Shown: one piece after another, positions 1 to 5,006 of the stretch
How positions within the stretch are numbered: position 1 is the stretch's first letter
Layout of the letters: each line of letters starts with the position of its first letter
NCBI GenBank assembly: GCA_025960445.1
Contig: JAICIT010000252.1
Location: 1-5,065, forward strand
Reading direction: 5' to 3'
From: Bradyrhizobium sp.
GTDB lineage: Bacteria > Pseudomonadota > Alphaproteobacteria > Rhizobiales > Xanthobacteraceae
DNA: 5,065 nt
Program-made: the position numbers and the translations under genes
The notes under the pieces: model-generated
Database searches by the model: none
Seen by the model: only the letters and a program-made list of their open reading frames with translations
Told to the model about the DNA's origin: nothing

Positions 1-324
1 TGCGACACAAAGGCCTATCGAGGCAGGCGCGCGTCCCGTGAGCCAGCCGCGCGTTCTTCGACGCCGATTGGCGCAATGCACAACTTCCAACCTTTGCGCG
101 GGAACGAAGGCCTTCGCCCCAGTTCTGTGCAGAATGGCGCAAGCCGCAAACACTGGTGCGACATGAAACGATCGGTGCCTGTTGGCGCCAATCGTTGTCG
201 TCGATACCGCTTCCGAGGAGGCTCAGCTCCGCCCCGAATTTTGACCAACCTTCGTTTGAAGAATTGGCCATTAACCGCAAGCGGTCAGTCAAGCTTGACT
301 CCTGGGGAGAGGGTCCAGGCGTAA
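1..324 (+). other. Open frame entering from the left edge; doubtful partial CDS
   Basis: One plus-strand frame is open from the first base through 107 codons to a TAA at 322-324, and an intrinsic terminator begins six bases later. That spacing is what the 3' end of a gene would look like. The peptide is not convincing: it is rich in Arg, Ser and Pro, has no recognisable domain, and its last part (LTPGERVQA) resembles conceptual translations of intergenic repeat DNA. The stretch also carries TGGCGC-type motifs near 66, 135 and 183, two of them in inverted orientation (CGATTGGCGC and GCGCCAATCG). It could be the tail of a real gene, a decayed gene, or the 3' part of an untranslated RNA. No function is offered. 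Confidence 0.2.
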
Positions 325-330
325 GAGGAG

Positions 331-364
331 AGCCGTCACCGACCGCCGTCGGTGGCAGCTTTTT
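331..364 (+). terminator. Rho-independent terminator
   Basis: Bases 335-343 pair with 348-356 around a CGCC loop, giving nine pairs with one G-T. After one C/A mismatch, AGC at 331-333 pairs with GCT at 358-360. The stem is followed directly by TTTT at 361-364, itself preceded by the T at 360. On the minus strand the stem is not followed by a T run, so the signal points rightward. It would end a transcript coming from the left edge, but no well-supported gene precedes it here. Confidence 0.6.
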
Positions 365-879
365 GCTTCAGGCCAAAACCAATAGGGATTAACGCGCGTC
401 AGCTCGGGCAGGAGCTACATTGCGCTTCGCTGACAACGCACCTTGAAAATATTCAGCTCTGCAAACGTAAAGGCCCGGTAGGTGATAGTAGCCCGTCTCT
501 TTTTACAGTGTTTGGAGTACCACCACGCTTCGCTATGCGTGAAGCGTGTGGCGAAGTCGTCGTAGATACCGAATCTGATGCGCATCTTGAAAGTACCGAA
601 TTCACGTTACGGGGATGCCGTTAGGGCGCAACTGTGAAGCCGCTCTACGAGTAATACACGCTGTTCGGCGACGAACCGTAACAAAGACGGGCAGCCGCTT
701 CTCTGCAAGCCAATACGCGTGCGAAGGATACGAGACAATCGCGCGGTAGCGACGGCAAGGCTTTACTGTCGCGGCCGCGATCAGGTGCTCAAGGCTGAAC
801 GCCCGTTCATGAACCTAACAACGCTTTACTGCGTTGTGTGCTCCGGGGCGAAAAAGGAAGACAAAAAGGAAAGCGTCAC
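365..879. other. Gap with no supported gene, with hairpins
   Basis: The reading frames here give low-quality peptides without recognisable domains, usable start sites or signal sequences, so no gene is called. Two structured stretches are visible. CACGCTTC at 524-531 and GAAGCGTG at 541-548 form an 8-pair hairpin with a 9-base loop. ATCGCG (738-743) plus GCGAC (749-753) pair with GTCGC (768-772) plus CGCGAT (776-781). The second hairpin lies about 100 bases before the gene at 880 and could belong to its leader. No clear promoter of the TTGACA/TATAAT or GGAAC type was seen. Confidence 0.5.
866..870 (+). promoter_or_regulatory. Ribosome binding site (AAGGA) that fixes the start at 880
   Basis: AAGGA lies nine bases before ATG 880. 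The same frame extends upstream to a GTG at 838, but that start would put a Lys/Arg-rich stretch before the signal peptide and lacks this spacing. The ATG at 880 is therefore preferred. Confidence 0.7.
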
Positions 880-1305
880 ATGCGTAAAGCGGTTTGGGGT
901 GCGGCAAGCGCACTAGTTCTTGCCTCACCGGCAATGGCCTCCGACCTGGCGGTCACTCGTTATTCCGAAGTTCCACACCATGAGCGGGAAGTTCGCACCA
1001 AGGAAGTTCGCACGCGGGAAGTTCAGACCTACACGTCTCCGCGCGTGGTTGTCGAGCGCCGGACGGCTCCGCGCGTCATTGTCGAGGAACGCGCACCCGT
1101 CGTTTCCGAAACAGTCGTGGTTCGCCGGCCACCCGTCATCGTTGAGCGGCCACCAGTAGTGGTAGCGCCGCCGCCAGTCGTAGTAGAGCCCCGACGAGTC
1201 GTAGTCGAGGAAGAATATCCGTTCTATGCGGAACCGAGCGTATATGCGTCCGCTGGGCCGGTTTGGCGTTGGGGGCATCGACGGCATTTCCGGGACGGCT
1301 GGTAA
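880..1305 (+). CDS. Exported Val/Pro/Arg-rich low-complexity protein, function unknown
   Basis: A 141-residue protein with a standard signal peptide: MRK at the N-terminus, a hydrophobic core over about residues 4-17, and a likely cleavage site after AMA at residue 20. The mature part is low complexity. Residues 37-51 are three five-residue units (EVRTK, EVRTR, EVQTY), encoded by three 15-base DNA repeats at 988-1032. Residues 54-109 repeat a PRVVVE/PPVIVE theme, with runs of three aliphatic residues followed by an acid. The end (residues 113-141) is rich in Tyr, Trp, His and Arg. This kind of protein is common in Bradyrhizobium and relatives and is usually annotated hypothetical. A periplasmic or outer-surface location is inferred from the signal peptide. 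The beta-prone repeats suggest an extended structural role, but no motif shows an activity. It converges on nhaD. Confidence 0.75.
   Translation: MRKAVWGAASALVLASPAMASDLAVTRYSEVPHHEREVRTKEVRTREVQTYTSPRVVVERRTAPRVIVEERAPVVSETVVVRRPPVIVERPPVVVAPPPVVVEPRRVVVEEEYPFYAEPSVYASAGPVWRWGHRRHFRDGW
988..1032 (+). repeat. Three tandem 15-base coding repeats
   Basis: The units start at 988, 1003 and 1018, each opening with GAAGTTC and differing at a few later positions. They encode EVRTK, EVRTR and EVQTY. A more diverged copy, GAAGTTCCACAC, begins at 967, so the array may have grown from it. The unit length is a multiple of three, which keeps the frame if the copy number changes. Confidence 0.7.
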
Positions 1306-1313
1306 AATGAAGT

Positions 1314-1361
1314 ATTGCAACGCCACCCGGCGCGGAGGCGTCGGGCCGGGTTGGCGGCAAT
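1314..1361. terminator. Long hairpin between convergent genes, possible weak terminator
   Basis: ATTGC (1314-1318), CGCCA (1321-1325) and CCCGGC (1326-1331) pair in order with GCAAT (1357-1361), TGGCG (1352-1356) and GCCGGG (1345-1350). The only breaks are the AA bulge at 1319-1320 and the T bulge at 1351, and the loop is 13 bases. It starts nine bases after the stop of the gene at 880-1305. Neither strand has a proper T run after the stem, so it may act as a 3'-end stabiliser or a transcription collision site rather than a classical terminator. Confidence 0.4.
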
Positions 1362-1461
1362 CTGTTCATGGTGCCCGTCAATCCGAACGGCGCATCGGCG
1401 GGCTCCTCTACGTGGCTGTAATGCGCGTGAGCGGTGCGGCCTGATTGCTGGATCGTGTGAA

Positions 1462-1500
1462 CGGATTGGTCTGTTCCCGACGAGACAGATCCCCAATCCG
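1462..1500 (-). terminator. Hairpin just after the nhaD stop, possible weak terminator
   Basis: CGGATTGG (1462-1469) and TCTGT (1470-1474) pair with CCAATCCG (1493-1500) and ACAGA (1485-1489). This gives 13 pairs, one 3-base bulge (1490-1492) and a 10-base loop. It begins one base beyond the nhaD stop codon in the direction of transcription. Only two Ts follow the stem on the minus strand, so efficiency as an intrinsic terminator is doubtful. Confidence 0.4.
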
Positions 1501-1501
1501 A

Positions 1502-2779
1502 TCAGTGAGCCACCTTGAATTGCACGACGTAGACAGCCGCTCCGGCAAAATAGCCGAGCAGCGCGAGCCACGCGATCCGGCGCATGTACCCGAGGAATTC
1601 GATCTTCTCGATACCCATTGCCGCAACGCCAGCCGCCGATCCGACGATCAGAATCGAGCCGCCCGTTCCCGCACAATAGGCCATGAACTCCCAAAGAAAG
1701 GCGTCGGTCGGATACTTCGCCAACGGATACATTCCCATCGAAGCCGCCACCAACGGCACGTTATCCACGATGGCGCTGAACAAACCAAGCAGCAGGACGA
1801 TTACGCCCTGACGCCCAATTGACCGATCCAGCCAAGCAGCCAGTGATTCGAGAATTTTGGCGTGCTCTAACGTTGCCACGGCTAGCAGAATACCGACCAA
1901 GAATAGTAGCGAGCTATGGTCAATACGACTCAGCGCATGCGCGAGTGTCAGTCTCTCCCGTTCGTCGGGCGGCTTGCTCTTGTGCAGCATCTCGCTGACA
2001 ACCCACAGGATTCCTAGCCCGAACAGAATGCCCATGAATGGCGGCAAATGCGTGAGCTGCTTGAAGATCGGCACCAACACCAGAACGCCGAGCCCCGCCG
2101 CAAGCATAGTGTTACGCTCGAATGCCGGGAATTCGGAAGAGTCGGAAACGCTCACCCCAGCCCTAAATGCTTTAGTCCTGAACGCGGAGGTCACGATAAG
2201 AAGAGGAACCAGCAAGTTCACAACGGAAGCGGCAAACAATCCTTTGATGATCCCCAGCGCAGTCACTTGGCCGCCGATCCACAGCATCGTGGTGGTAACG
2301 TCGCCCATAGGTGACCACGCTCCGCCCGCATTAGCGGCGATCACGATCACAGAGACAAATAGTAGCCGATCATCGCCGCGGTCGAGCAGCTTTCGGATCA
2401 GCGAAACCATGACGATGGTTGTGGTGAGATTGTCCAGAAGGGCGCTTAATACGAACGTCACCCACGACACGATCCACAACAAACCTGTCATCCCCTGCGT
2501 GCGGATGCGGGAAGTGATTACCGAAAAGCCATCATGGGCATCGATCATCTCCACGATGGTCATCGCGCCTAGCAGAAAAAAGGTGATCCGCGCTGTCGCG
2601 GTGATACTCTCGTCCAACTCATGCCCAGCGCGAGCCTGATCGCCAATCGCTAGCGCGTAGACCGTCCACAACAGGCCAGCGCCGAAGAGAGCGGATGCCG
2701 ATTTGCTGATTTTGACCGGGTGCGCTAGCGCAACCGTCGCGTAGAGCGCGATAAAGATCAGGGCCAGCGCGACGACCAA
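1502..2779 (-). CDS. nhaD: NhaD-type Na+/H+ antiporter
   Basis: A 425-residue inner-membrane protein of the ion transporter superfamily (NhaD/ArsB branch). These proteins exchange cytoplasmic sodium or lithium for external protons, for pH and salt homeostasis. The sequence shows roughly 10-12 hydrophobic segments and the family's hallmark blocks: VEMIDAHDGF (residues 76-85), LLDNLTTT (114-121), NAGGAWSPMGDVTTT (150-164), VDNVP (338-342) and CAGTGGS (369-375). The paired Asp-Asn motifs (116-117, 339-340), Asn150, Asp160 and Thr162-164 are the polar intramembrane residues expected in the family. The length is normal and no frameshift is seen. The start is TTG: the frame opens at a TAG at 2840-2842, holds no ATG or GTG before this point, and AAAGG sits seven bases upstream. 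Exact ion preference cannot be read from sequence. The gene is convergent with the exported-protein gene at 880-1305. Confidence 0.92.
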   Translation of the reverse strand: MVVALALIFIALYATVALAHPVKISKSASALFGAGLLWTVYALAIGDQARAGHELDESITATARITFFLLGAMTIVEMIDAHDGFSVITSRIRTQGMTGLLWIVSWVTFVLSALLDNLTTTIVMVSLIRKLLDRGDDRLLFVSVIVIAANAGGAWSPMGDVTTTMLWIGGQVTALGIIKGLFAASVVNLLVPLLIVTSAFRTKAFRAGVSVSDSSEFPAFERNTMLAAGLGVLVLVPIFKQLTHLPPFMGILFGLGILWVVSEMLHKSKPPDERERLTLAHALSRIDHSSLLFLVGILLAVATLEHAKILESLAAWLDRSIGRQGVIVLLLGLFSAIVDNVPLVAASMGMYPLAKYPTDAFLWEFMAYCAGTGGSILIVGSAAGVAAMGIEKIEFLGYMRRIAWLALLGYFAGAAVYVVQFKVAH

Positions 2780-2786
2780 GAGAGGA

Positions 2787-2791
2787 CCTTT
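2787..2791 (-). promoter_or_regulatory. Ribosome binding site (AAAGG) supporting the nhaD TTG start
   Basis: On the minus strand AAAGG is followed by a seven-base spacer and then TTG at 2779. No ATG or GTG occurs between the upstream in-frame stop and this point, so this site decides the start. It overlaps the last codon of the possible broken frame at 2790-2981. Confidence 0.7.
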
Positions 2792-2981
2792 AGCGAGAAG
2801 GGATGGACGCGGCCTTATGCGCCTCAGCGATGAGTCTGGCTATGCGACGACCTGTCCCGCGCTTCCGTGTGAGGGTGCGCCACAGTGGCTTACCAGCCGC
2901 TATGACTGCAAACCGATCCAGCGCGGACGCTCAGTTTTCAAAGCGCTGATGATCGGAAAGTCGGCCCCTAGCGCCCGGCAT
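2790..2981 (-). pseudogene. Possible small gene broken by an in-frame TGA
   Basis: An ATG at 2981-2979 overlaps the iron-permease-family stop codon by one base (TGATG). It opens a 64-codon frame interrupted by TGA at 2931-2933 (codon 17) and ending in TAA at 2790-2792, right at the nhaD ribosome binding site. After the internal stop the 46 residues look protein-like, for example KPLWRTLTRKRGTGRRIARL followed by an Ala-rich helix-like stretch. There is no ATG, GTG or TTG after the TGA to restart translation. The tight coupling at both ends suggests a former small gene between the two transporter-type genes. I do not recognise a family, and the open stretch is short enough to be chance. Confidence 0.22.
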
Positions 2982-3466
2982 CAATCCGAAGCGACGACTC
3001 GTTCGGCCGCGCGTCGGGCTTTTTTTCTCGTTTTGCTAACCGTTGCCTTTGCTATCTGGTCCGCCTTGGCTCGCTTTTCGCATTTCTCGCGAATATCTTG
3101 CAGCTCTTCGTCAGTCAGGTGTTCGATTCCAACAAGGGAATTGCGTGCTGTACCGACGCGTATCAATTCGTCTAGCTTCACCTGAATGGCTGCGCTATCC
3201 CGATTTTGGGAATTCTGAATCAAGAAGACCATCAGGAAGGTAACGATGGTGGTCCCTGTATTGATGACCAACTGCCAAGTATCCGAAAAACCGAACAAGG
3301 GTCCAGTCACCGCCCAAACCAGCACCACCAGTGCCGCCAGAATGAACGTACTTGCGTGCCCGGCAGCAAGGGATGTGCGGTTTGCTACGACGCCAAAGAG
3401 CTTGGCGACTTTGCTTGGCTCGCTTCGATCTTCGATCGGCGGATCTTGCGGAGAATTGTCAGGCAC
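2981..3466 (-). CDS. Low-affinity iron permease family membrane protein
   Basis: A 161-residue protein recognised by the block from FGFSDTWQLVINTGTT through IQNSQNRD, KLDELIR and HLTDEEL, which is characteristic of the low-affinity iron permease family (PF04120). With the GTG start there are two membrane segments, about residues 38-57 and 64-83, then a cytoplasmic-type helical region (83-122). The last 39 residues are rich in Lys, Arg and Ala. The family name comes from yeast Fet4. Iron transport by the short bacterial members is not well established, so the product name describes the family only. GTG 3466 is preferred over TTG 3490: AGGA lies five bases before it, the protein then begins MPDNSPQDPP, and a possible promoter at 3496-3521 would start transcription at about the TTG. 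It runs in the same direction as nhaD. Confidence 0.85.
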   Translation of the reverse strand: MPDNSPQDPPIEDRSEPSKVAKLFGVVANRTSLAAGHASTFILAALVVLVWAVTGPLFGFSDTWQLVINTGTTIVTFLMVFLIQNSQNRDSAAIQVKLDELIRVGTARNSLVGIEHLTDEELQDIREKCEKRAKADQIAKATVSKTRKKARRAAERVVASD

Positions 3467-3471
3467 GGCAG

Positions 3472-3475
3472 TCCT
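3472..3475 (-). promoter_or_regulatory. Ribosome binding site (AGGA) favouring GTG 3466
   Basis: On the minus strand AGGA is followed by CTGCC and then GTG at 3466. The alternative TTG at 3490 has no purine-rich site in front of it. The five-base spacer is at the short end of the normal range. Confidence 0.5.
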
Positions 3476-3495
3476 AATCAAGCAACTCAATAATC

Positions 3496-3521
3496 AATGC
3501 CGCAGGGCTTTGAGAAGTTCC
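3496..3521 (-). promoter_or_regulatory. Possible EcfG-type general-stress promoter
   Basis: On the minus strand GGAAC (3521-3517) is followed by 17 bases and then CATT (3499-3496). The alphaproteobacterial general-stress sigma factor EcfG (also called SigT or RpoE2) recognises GGAAC, a 16-17 base spacer and CGTT, so this is an exact -35 with one mismatch at the -10. Transcription would start near 3489, about 20-25 bases before the GTG start. No comparable site was found before the other genes. Confidence 0.35.
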
Positions 3522-3760
3522 AACACTAATCGGAATAGGCAGAGCATTCGACCCTTTGGAGACCTCGAGCTATTCTCGTCGCACGCACTATTGCAACATT
3601 TGGATTGACCATGATCACAACCAGCTTACGAGGCGAGCTGAAAGAGCAAGTCCCGGTACGTGAACGCTGGTGTCCTGGGCACAGAAAGGAGCAGCCTTCA
3701 GGACGTAGGAAAGCCTGCTAGCGCGCAGTGTTTTTCTTTTCTCAATGGATTGAGCTGCCT

Positions 3761-3787
3761 GCGATAAATGGCGCCGACCTTTATCGC
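3761..3787. repeat. Inverted repeat spanning the stop codon of the basic-tail gene
   Basis: GCGATAAA at 3761-3768 and TTTATCGC at 3780-3787 are perfect 8-base inverted repeats around an 11-base spacer containing GGCGCC. The right arm includes the stop codon and last codon of the minus-strand gene at 3781-4125. No T run follows on the minus strand, so it is not a standard terminator. It may stabilise the 3' end of the mRNA. Confidence 0.45.
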
Positions 3788-4125
3788 TTCGATTTCGCTT
3801 TTTTCACAACCTTCTTGGCGTGCTTCTTCGCTGCAGGCTTTTGTTTAGCTGATGCCTTTGTCTTCTTCCTAGCTGCTTTTGCGCCGCGGGGTGGGGGTTT
3901 GGGTTTAGCGCGAGCCTTTCGTTTTCGCGCCGGGGCGCCAAAGAGTGGCGGCGGCATGGCCGCAGCATCCGTTGCTTCAGGGACGTAGACCTGCTCGTTC
4001 GTGGTGGCCGCAACCTCCTTGTCTTTTTCCTCTGCAGTAGGCGCCATCGCACAGCCCATCTTTCCGACCACCTCTGCCACCGTATCCTTAAACTTATCGA
4101 TTACTGATTTTTCCTTGTCATCCAT
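3781..4125 (-). CDS. Small protein with histone-H1-like Lys/Ala-rich tail
   Basis: A 114-residue protein in two parts. Residues 1-40 are acidic and helical in appearance (MDDKEKSVIDKFKDTVAEVV), followed by a flexible Pro/Ala linker (about 48-66, with PPPLFGAP). Residues 67-114 carry 24 Lys or Arg in 48 positions, mixed with Ala and Pro in KKTKA and AAKK patterns like the C-terminal tails of eukaryotic histone H1 and bacterial H1-like proteins. Such tails bind DNA or RNA by charge, so a nucleoid or polyanion-binding role is inferred, not shown. The ATG at 4125 has GGAG seven bases upstream. The gene diverges from the small exported protein at 4272. I do not recognise a named gene, and the basic tail alone cannot distinguish a nucleoid protein from another nucleic-acid-binding protein. 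Confidence 0.75.
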   Translation of the reverse strand: MDDKEKSVIDKFKDTVAEVVGKMGCAMAPTAEEKDKEVAATTNEQVYVPEATDAAAMPPPLFGAPARKRKARAKPKPPPRGAKAARKKTKASAKQKPAAKKHAKKVVKKAKSKR

Positions 4126-4132
4126 GACAGTG

Positions 4133-4136
4133 CTCC
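4133..4136 (-). promoter_or_regulatory. Ribosome binding site (GGAG) of the basic-tail gene
   Basis: On the minus strand GGAG is followed by a seven-base spacer and the ATG at 4125. The spacing is good and supports that start as the true one. Confidence 0.65.
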
Positions 4137-4181
4137 ATTAGGTGGTTAAACCGATAGAGGTATGGTGTCCTCCCACTATGG

Positions 4182-4197
4182 CGGATTGACTAATCCG
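4182..4197. promoter_or_regulatory. 16-base dyad between divergent genes, possible operator
   Basis: CGGATT and AATCCG flank a four-base centre (GACT), giving six symmetric pairs. It lies 57 bases upstream of the basic-tail gene and 75 bases upstream of the exported-protein gene at 4272, where a shared regulator site could sit. A smaller dyad, GGTT-A-AACC, lies at 4144-4152. No known regulator consensus is claimed. Confidence 0.3.
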
Positions 4198-4271
4198 GGG
4201 CGGAAGGTTGGCATCAGGGTTTCGGGGAGGCGCGGTGCGCAAAGCAGCGCGCCGAGAGGCGGTGATAAGCC

Positions 4272-4541
4272 ATGTTCGTGACGCTTGTCGCATTTCTCTG
4301 CGAAGCCTCTTCGGGACCTGCAGGCCGTTGCGTCGAAGAAATTGTTACCGATACCTCACTAAGCAACATAACTTTCCAAAGCTGCATGATTGATGGTCAG
4401 ATCGGGATCGCGCAATGGATGTCCGAACACCCAATCTATCGGACCGGTTGGACTCTCCGGCGTTATAAATGTGTACTTGGCCCCTACTTCCGAAGGTCAC
4501 CGGCTGACGCAAACACCCCCTACCGAGCGCGACCAGCCTGA
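4272..4541 (+). CDS. Small exported-type cysteine protein, rhizobial hypothetical family
   Basis: An 89-residue protein beginning MFVTLVAFLC, a short hydrophobic N-terminus without an early positive charge. It continues with CVEEIVTDTS (20-29), an SCM element at 37-39, IAQWMSEHPIY (46-56) and RRYKCV (63-68). Cysteines are at 10, 20, 38 and 67; the last three lie in the blocks I recall as shared by small hypothetical proteins of Bradyrhizobium and related rhizobia. That recollection supports it as a real gene, but no function is known to me. The C-terminal 16 residues (SPADANTPYRARPA) look disordered. GGTGA lies seven bases before the ATG and can pair with the end of 16S rRNA. It is divergent from the basic-tail gene and precedes the H-NS gene by 126 bases in the same direction. 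Confidence 0.65.
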   Translation: MFVTLVAFLCEASSGPAGRCVEEIVTDTSLSNITFQSCMIDGQIGIAQWMSEHPIYRTGWTLRRYKCVLGPYFRRSPADANTPYRARPA

Positions 4542-4567
4542 CGAGCTGCAGTCCCCAGATGGCCACG

Positions 4568-4588
4568 CGTAGCGGCGCTGACGTTTTT
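4568..4588 (+). terminator. Weak candidate terminator after the small exported protein
   Basis: CGTAGC (4568-4573) can pair with GCT-ACG (4577-4579 and 4581-4583) with one bulged G and a GGC loop, followed by five Ts at 4584-4588. The stem is short, so this is a weak candidate placed 27 bases after the stop at 4541. A second T run at 4614-4618 has no clear stem. Confidence 0.3.
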
Positions 4589-4667
4589 GTCTAAGTAAGT
4601 TGCGCGGGGCGGCCTTTTTCCTTGCTCTGTTGCTATCGAACTGCGAGTCGCATTCCAAAGCCTGCGA

Positions 4668-4982
4668 ATGAAACGCATCGATTTGAATGGCAAGTCTATA
4701 GAGGAACTTTGGGCGATTCACGAGGAAATCGCCTCGATCCTGACTGCAAAATTGCAGGCGGAGAAGCTGAAGCTCGAAACGCGGCTCGACGAAATACAAA
4801 GAAAAGTTTCGAACGGCCCTCGTCGTGCTTACCCCAAGGTTTATCCGAGATTTCGAAATCCCTACCCGCCGCATCAGACCTGGTCGGGTCGTGGCTTACA
4901 ACCTGGATGGGTGCGCATATTGCTTGCACGAGGGAAATCTTTAAACGACTTGCGGATTGATCCGAGTGCTGAAGAGCAATGA
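4668..4982 (+). CDS. H-NS family nucleoid-associated DNA-binding protein
   Basis: A 104-residue protein of the H-NS histone family as found in rhizobia. Residues 1-47 form the helical, charged oligomerisation part (IEELWAIHEEIASILTAKL, then EKLKLETRLDEIQRK). A Pro/Arg linker follows, and the C-terminal DNA-binding domain covers about residues 55-97 (YPKVYPRFRNP, TWSGRGLQPGW, LLARGKSLNDLRI). H-NS proteins bind AT-rich, often foreign, DNA in the minor groove and silence it. The core loop is unusual: residues 75-77 read RGL where family members have Q/R-G-R, and residue 80 is Gly where rhizobial members commonly have Arg. The C-terminus is short and acidic (PSAEEQ). The start ATG has only a weak ribosome binding site. 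It lies directly before a recombinase remnant, which fits an accessory region. Family assignment is firm; DNA-binding strength is uncertain. Confidence 0.87.
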   Translation: MKRIDLNGKSIEELWAIHEEIASILTAKLQAEKLKLETRLDEIQRKVSNGPRRAYPKVYPRFRNPYPPHQTWSGRGLQPGWVRILLARGKSLNDLRIDPSAEEQ

Positions 4983-5006
4983 GCATCACCAACGGGAAGG
5001 AGCTAG

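Larger units (their letters stand above)
3467..3780. other. Gap with no supported gene
   Basis: Besides the promoter and ribosome binding site of the iron-permease-family gene, this stretch holds a 36-codon plus-strand frame (3611-3721) without a good ribosome binding site. It also holds a T-rich run (3731-3742) after a short CTGC/GCAG stem, and a CTCAAT-GG-ATTGAG dyad at 3741-3754. None of these is strong enough to call as a gene or a terminator. Confidence 0.5.

Noticed and set aside
352..624. Plus-strand frame of 90 codons in the left gap
   Set aside because: The start lies inside the terminator hairpin at 331-364, and the peptide has no domain or plausible composition pattern.
838..879. 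GTG 838 as the start of the exported-protein gene
   Set aside because: It would place a charged 14-residue stretch before the signal peptide. ATG 880 has a better-spaced AAGGA and gives a normal signal peptide.
1224..1694. Minus-strand frame of 156 codons across the end of nhaD and the convergent gap
   Set aside because: It overlaps the nhaD C-terminus in another frame and the exported-protein gene on the opposite strand. The sequence is Arg/Cys-rich without any domain.
1857..2639. Long open plus-strand frame (260 codons) opposite nhaD
   Set aside because: It lies fully antisense to a well-supported membrane protein gene, has a Ser/Thr/Arg-rich sequence with no domain, and is the expected mirror of the codon bias of nhaD.
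2817..3185. Plus-strand frame of 122 codons across the gap and the iron-permease-family 3' end
   Set aside because: More than half is antisense to a confident gene, and the rest shows no recognisable sequence.
3611..3721. Plus-strand 36-codon frame followed by a small stem and T-rich run
   Set aside because: It has no good ribosome binding site or recognisable sequence, and the stem after it is only four pairs. It is within chance expectation for this length.
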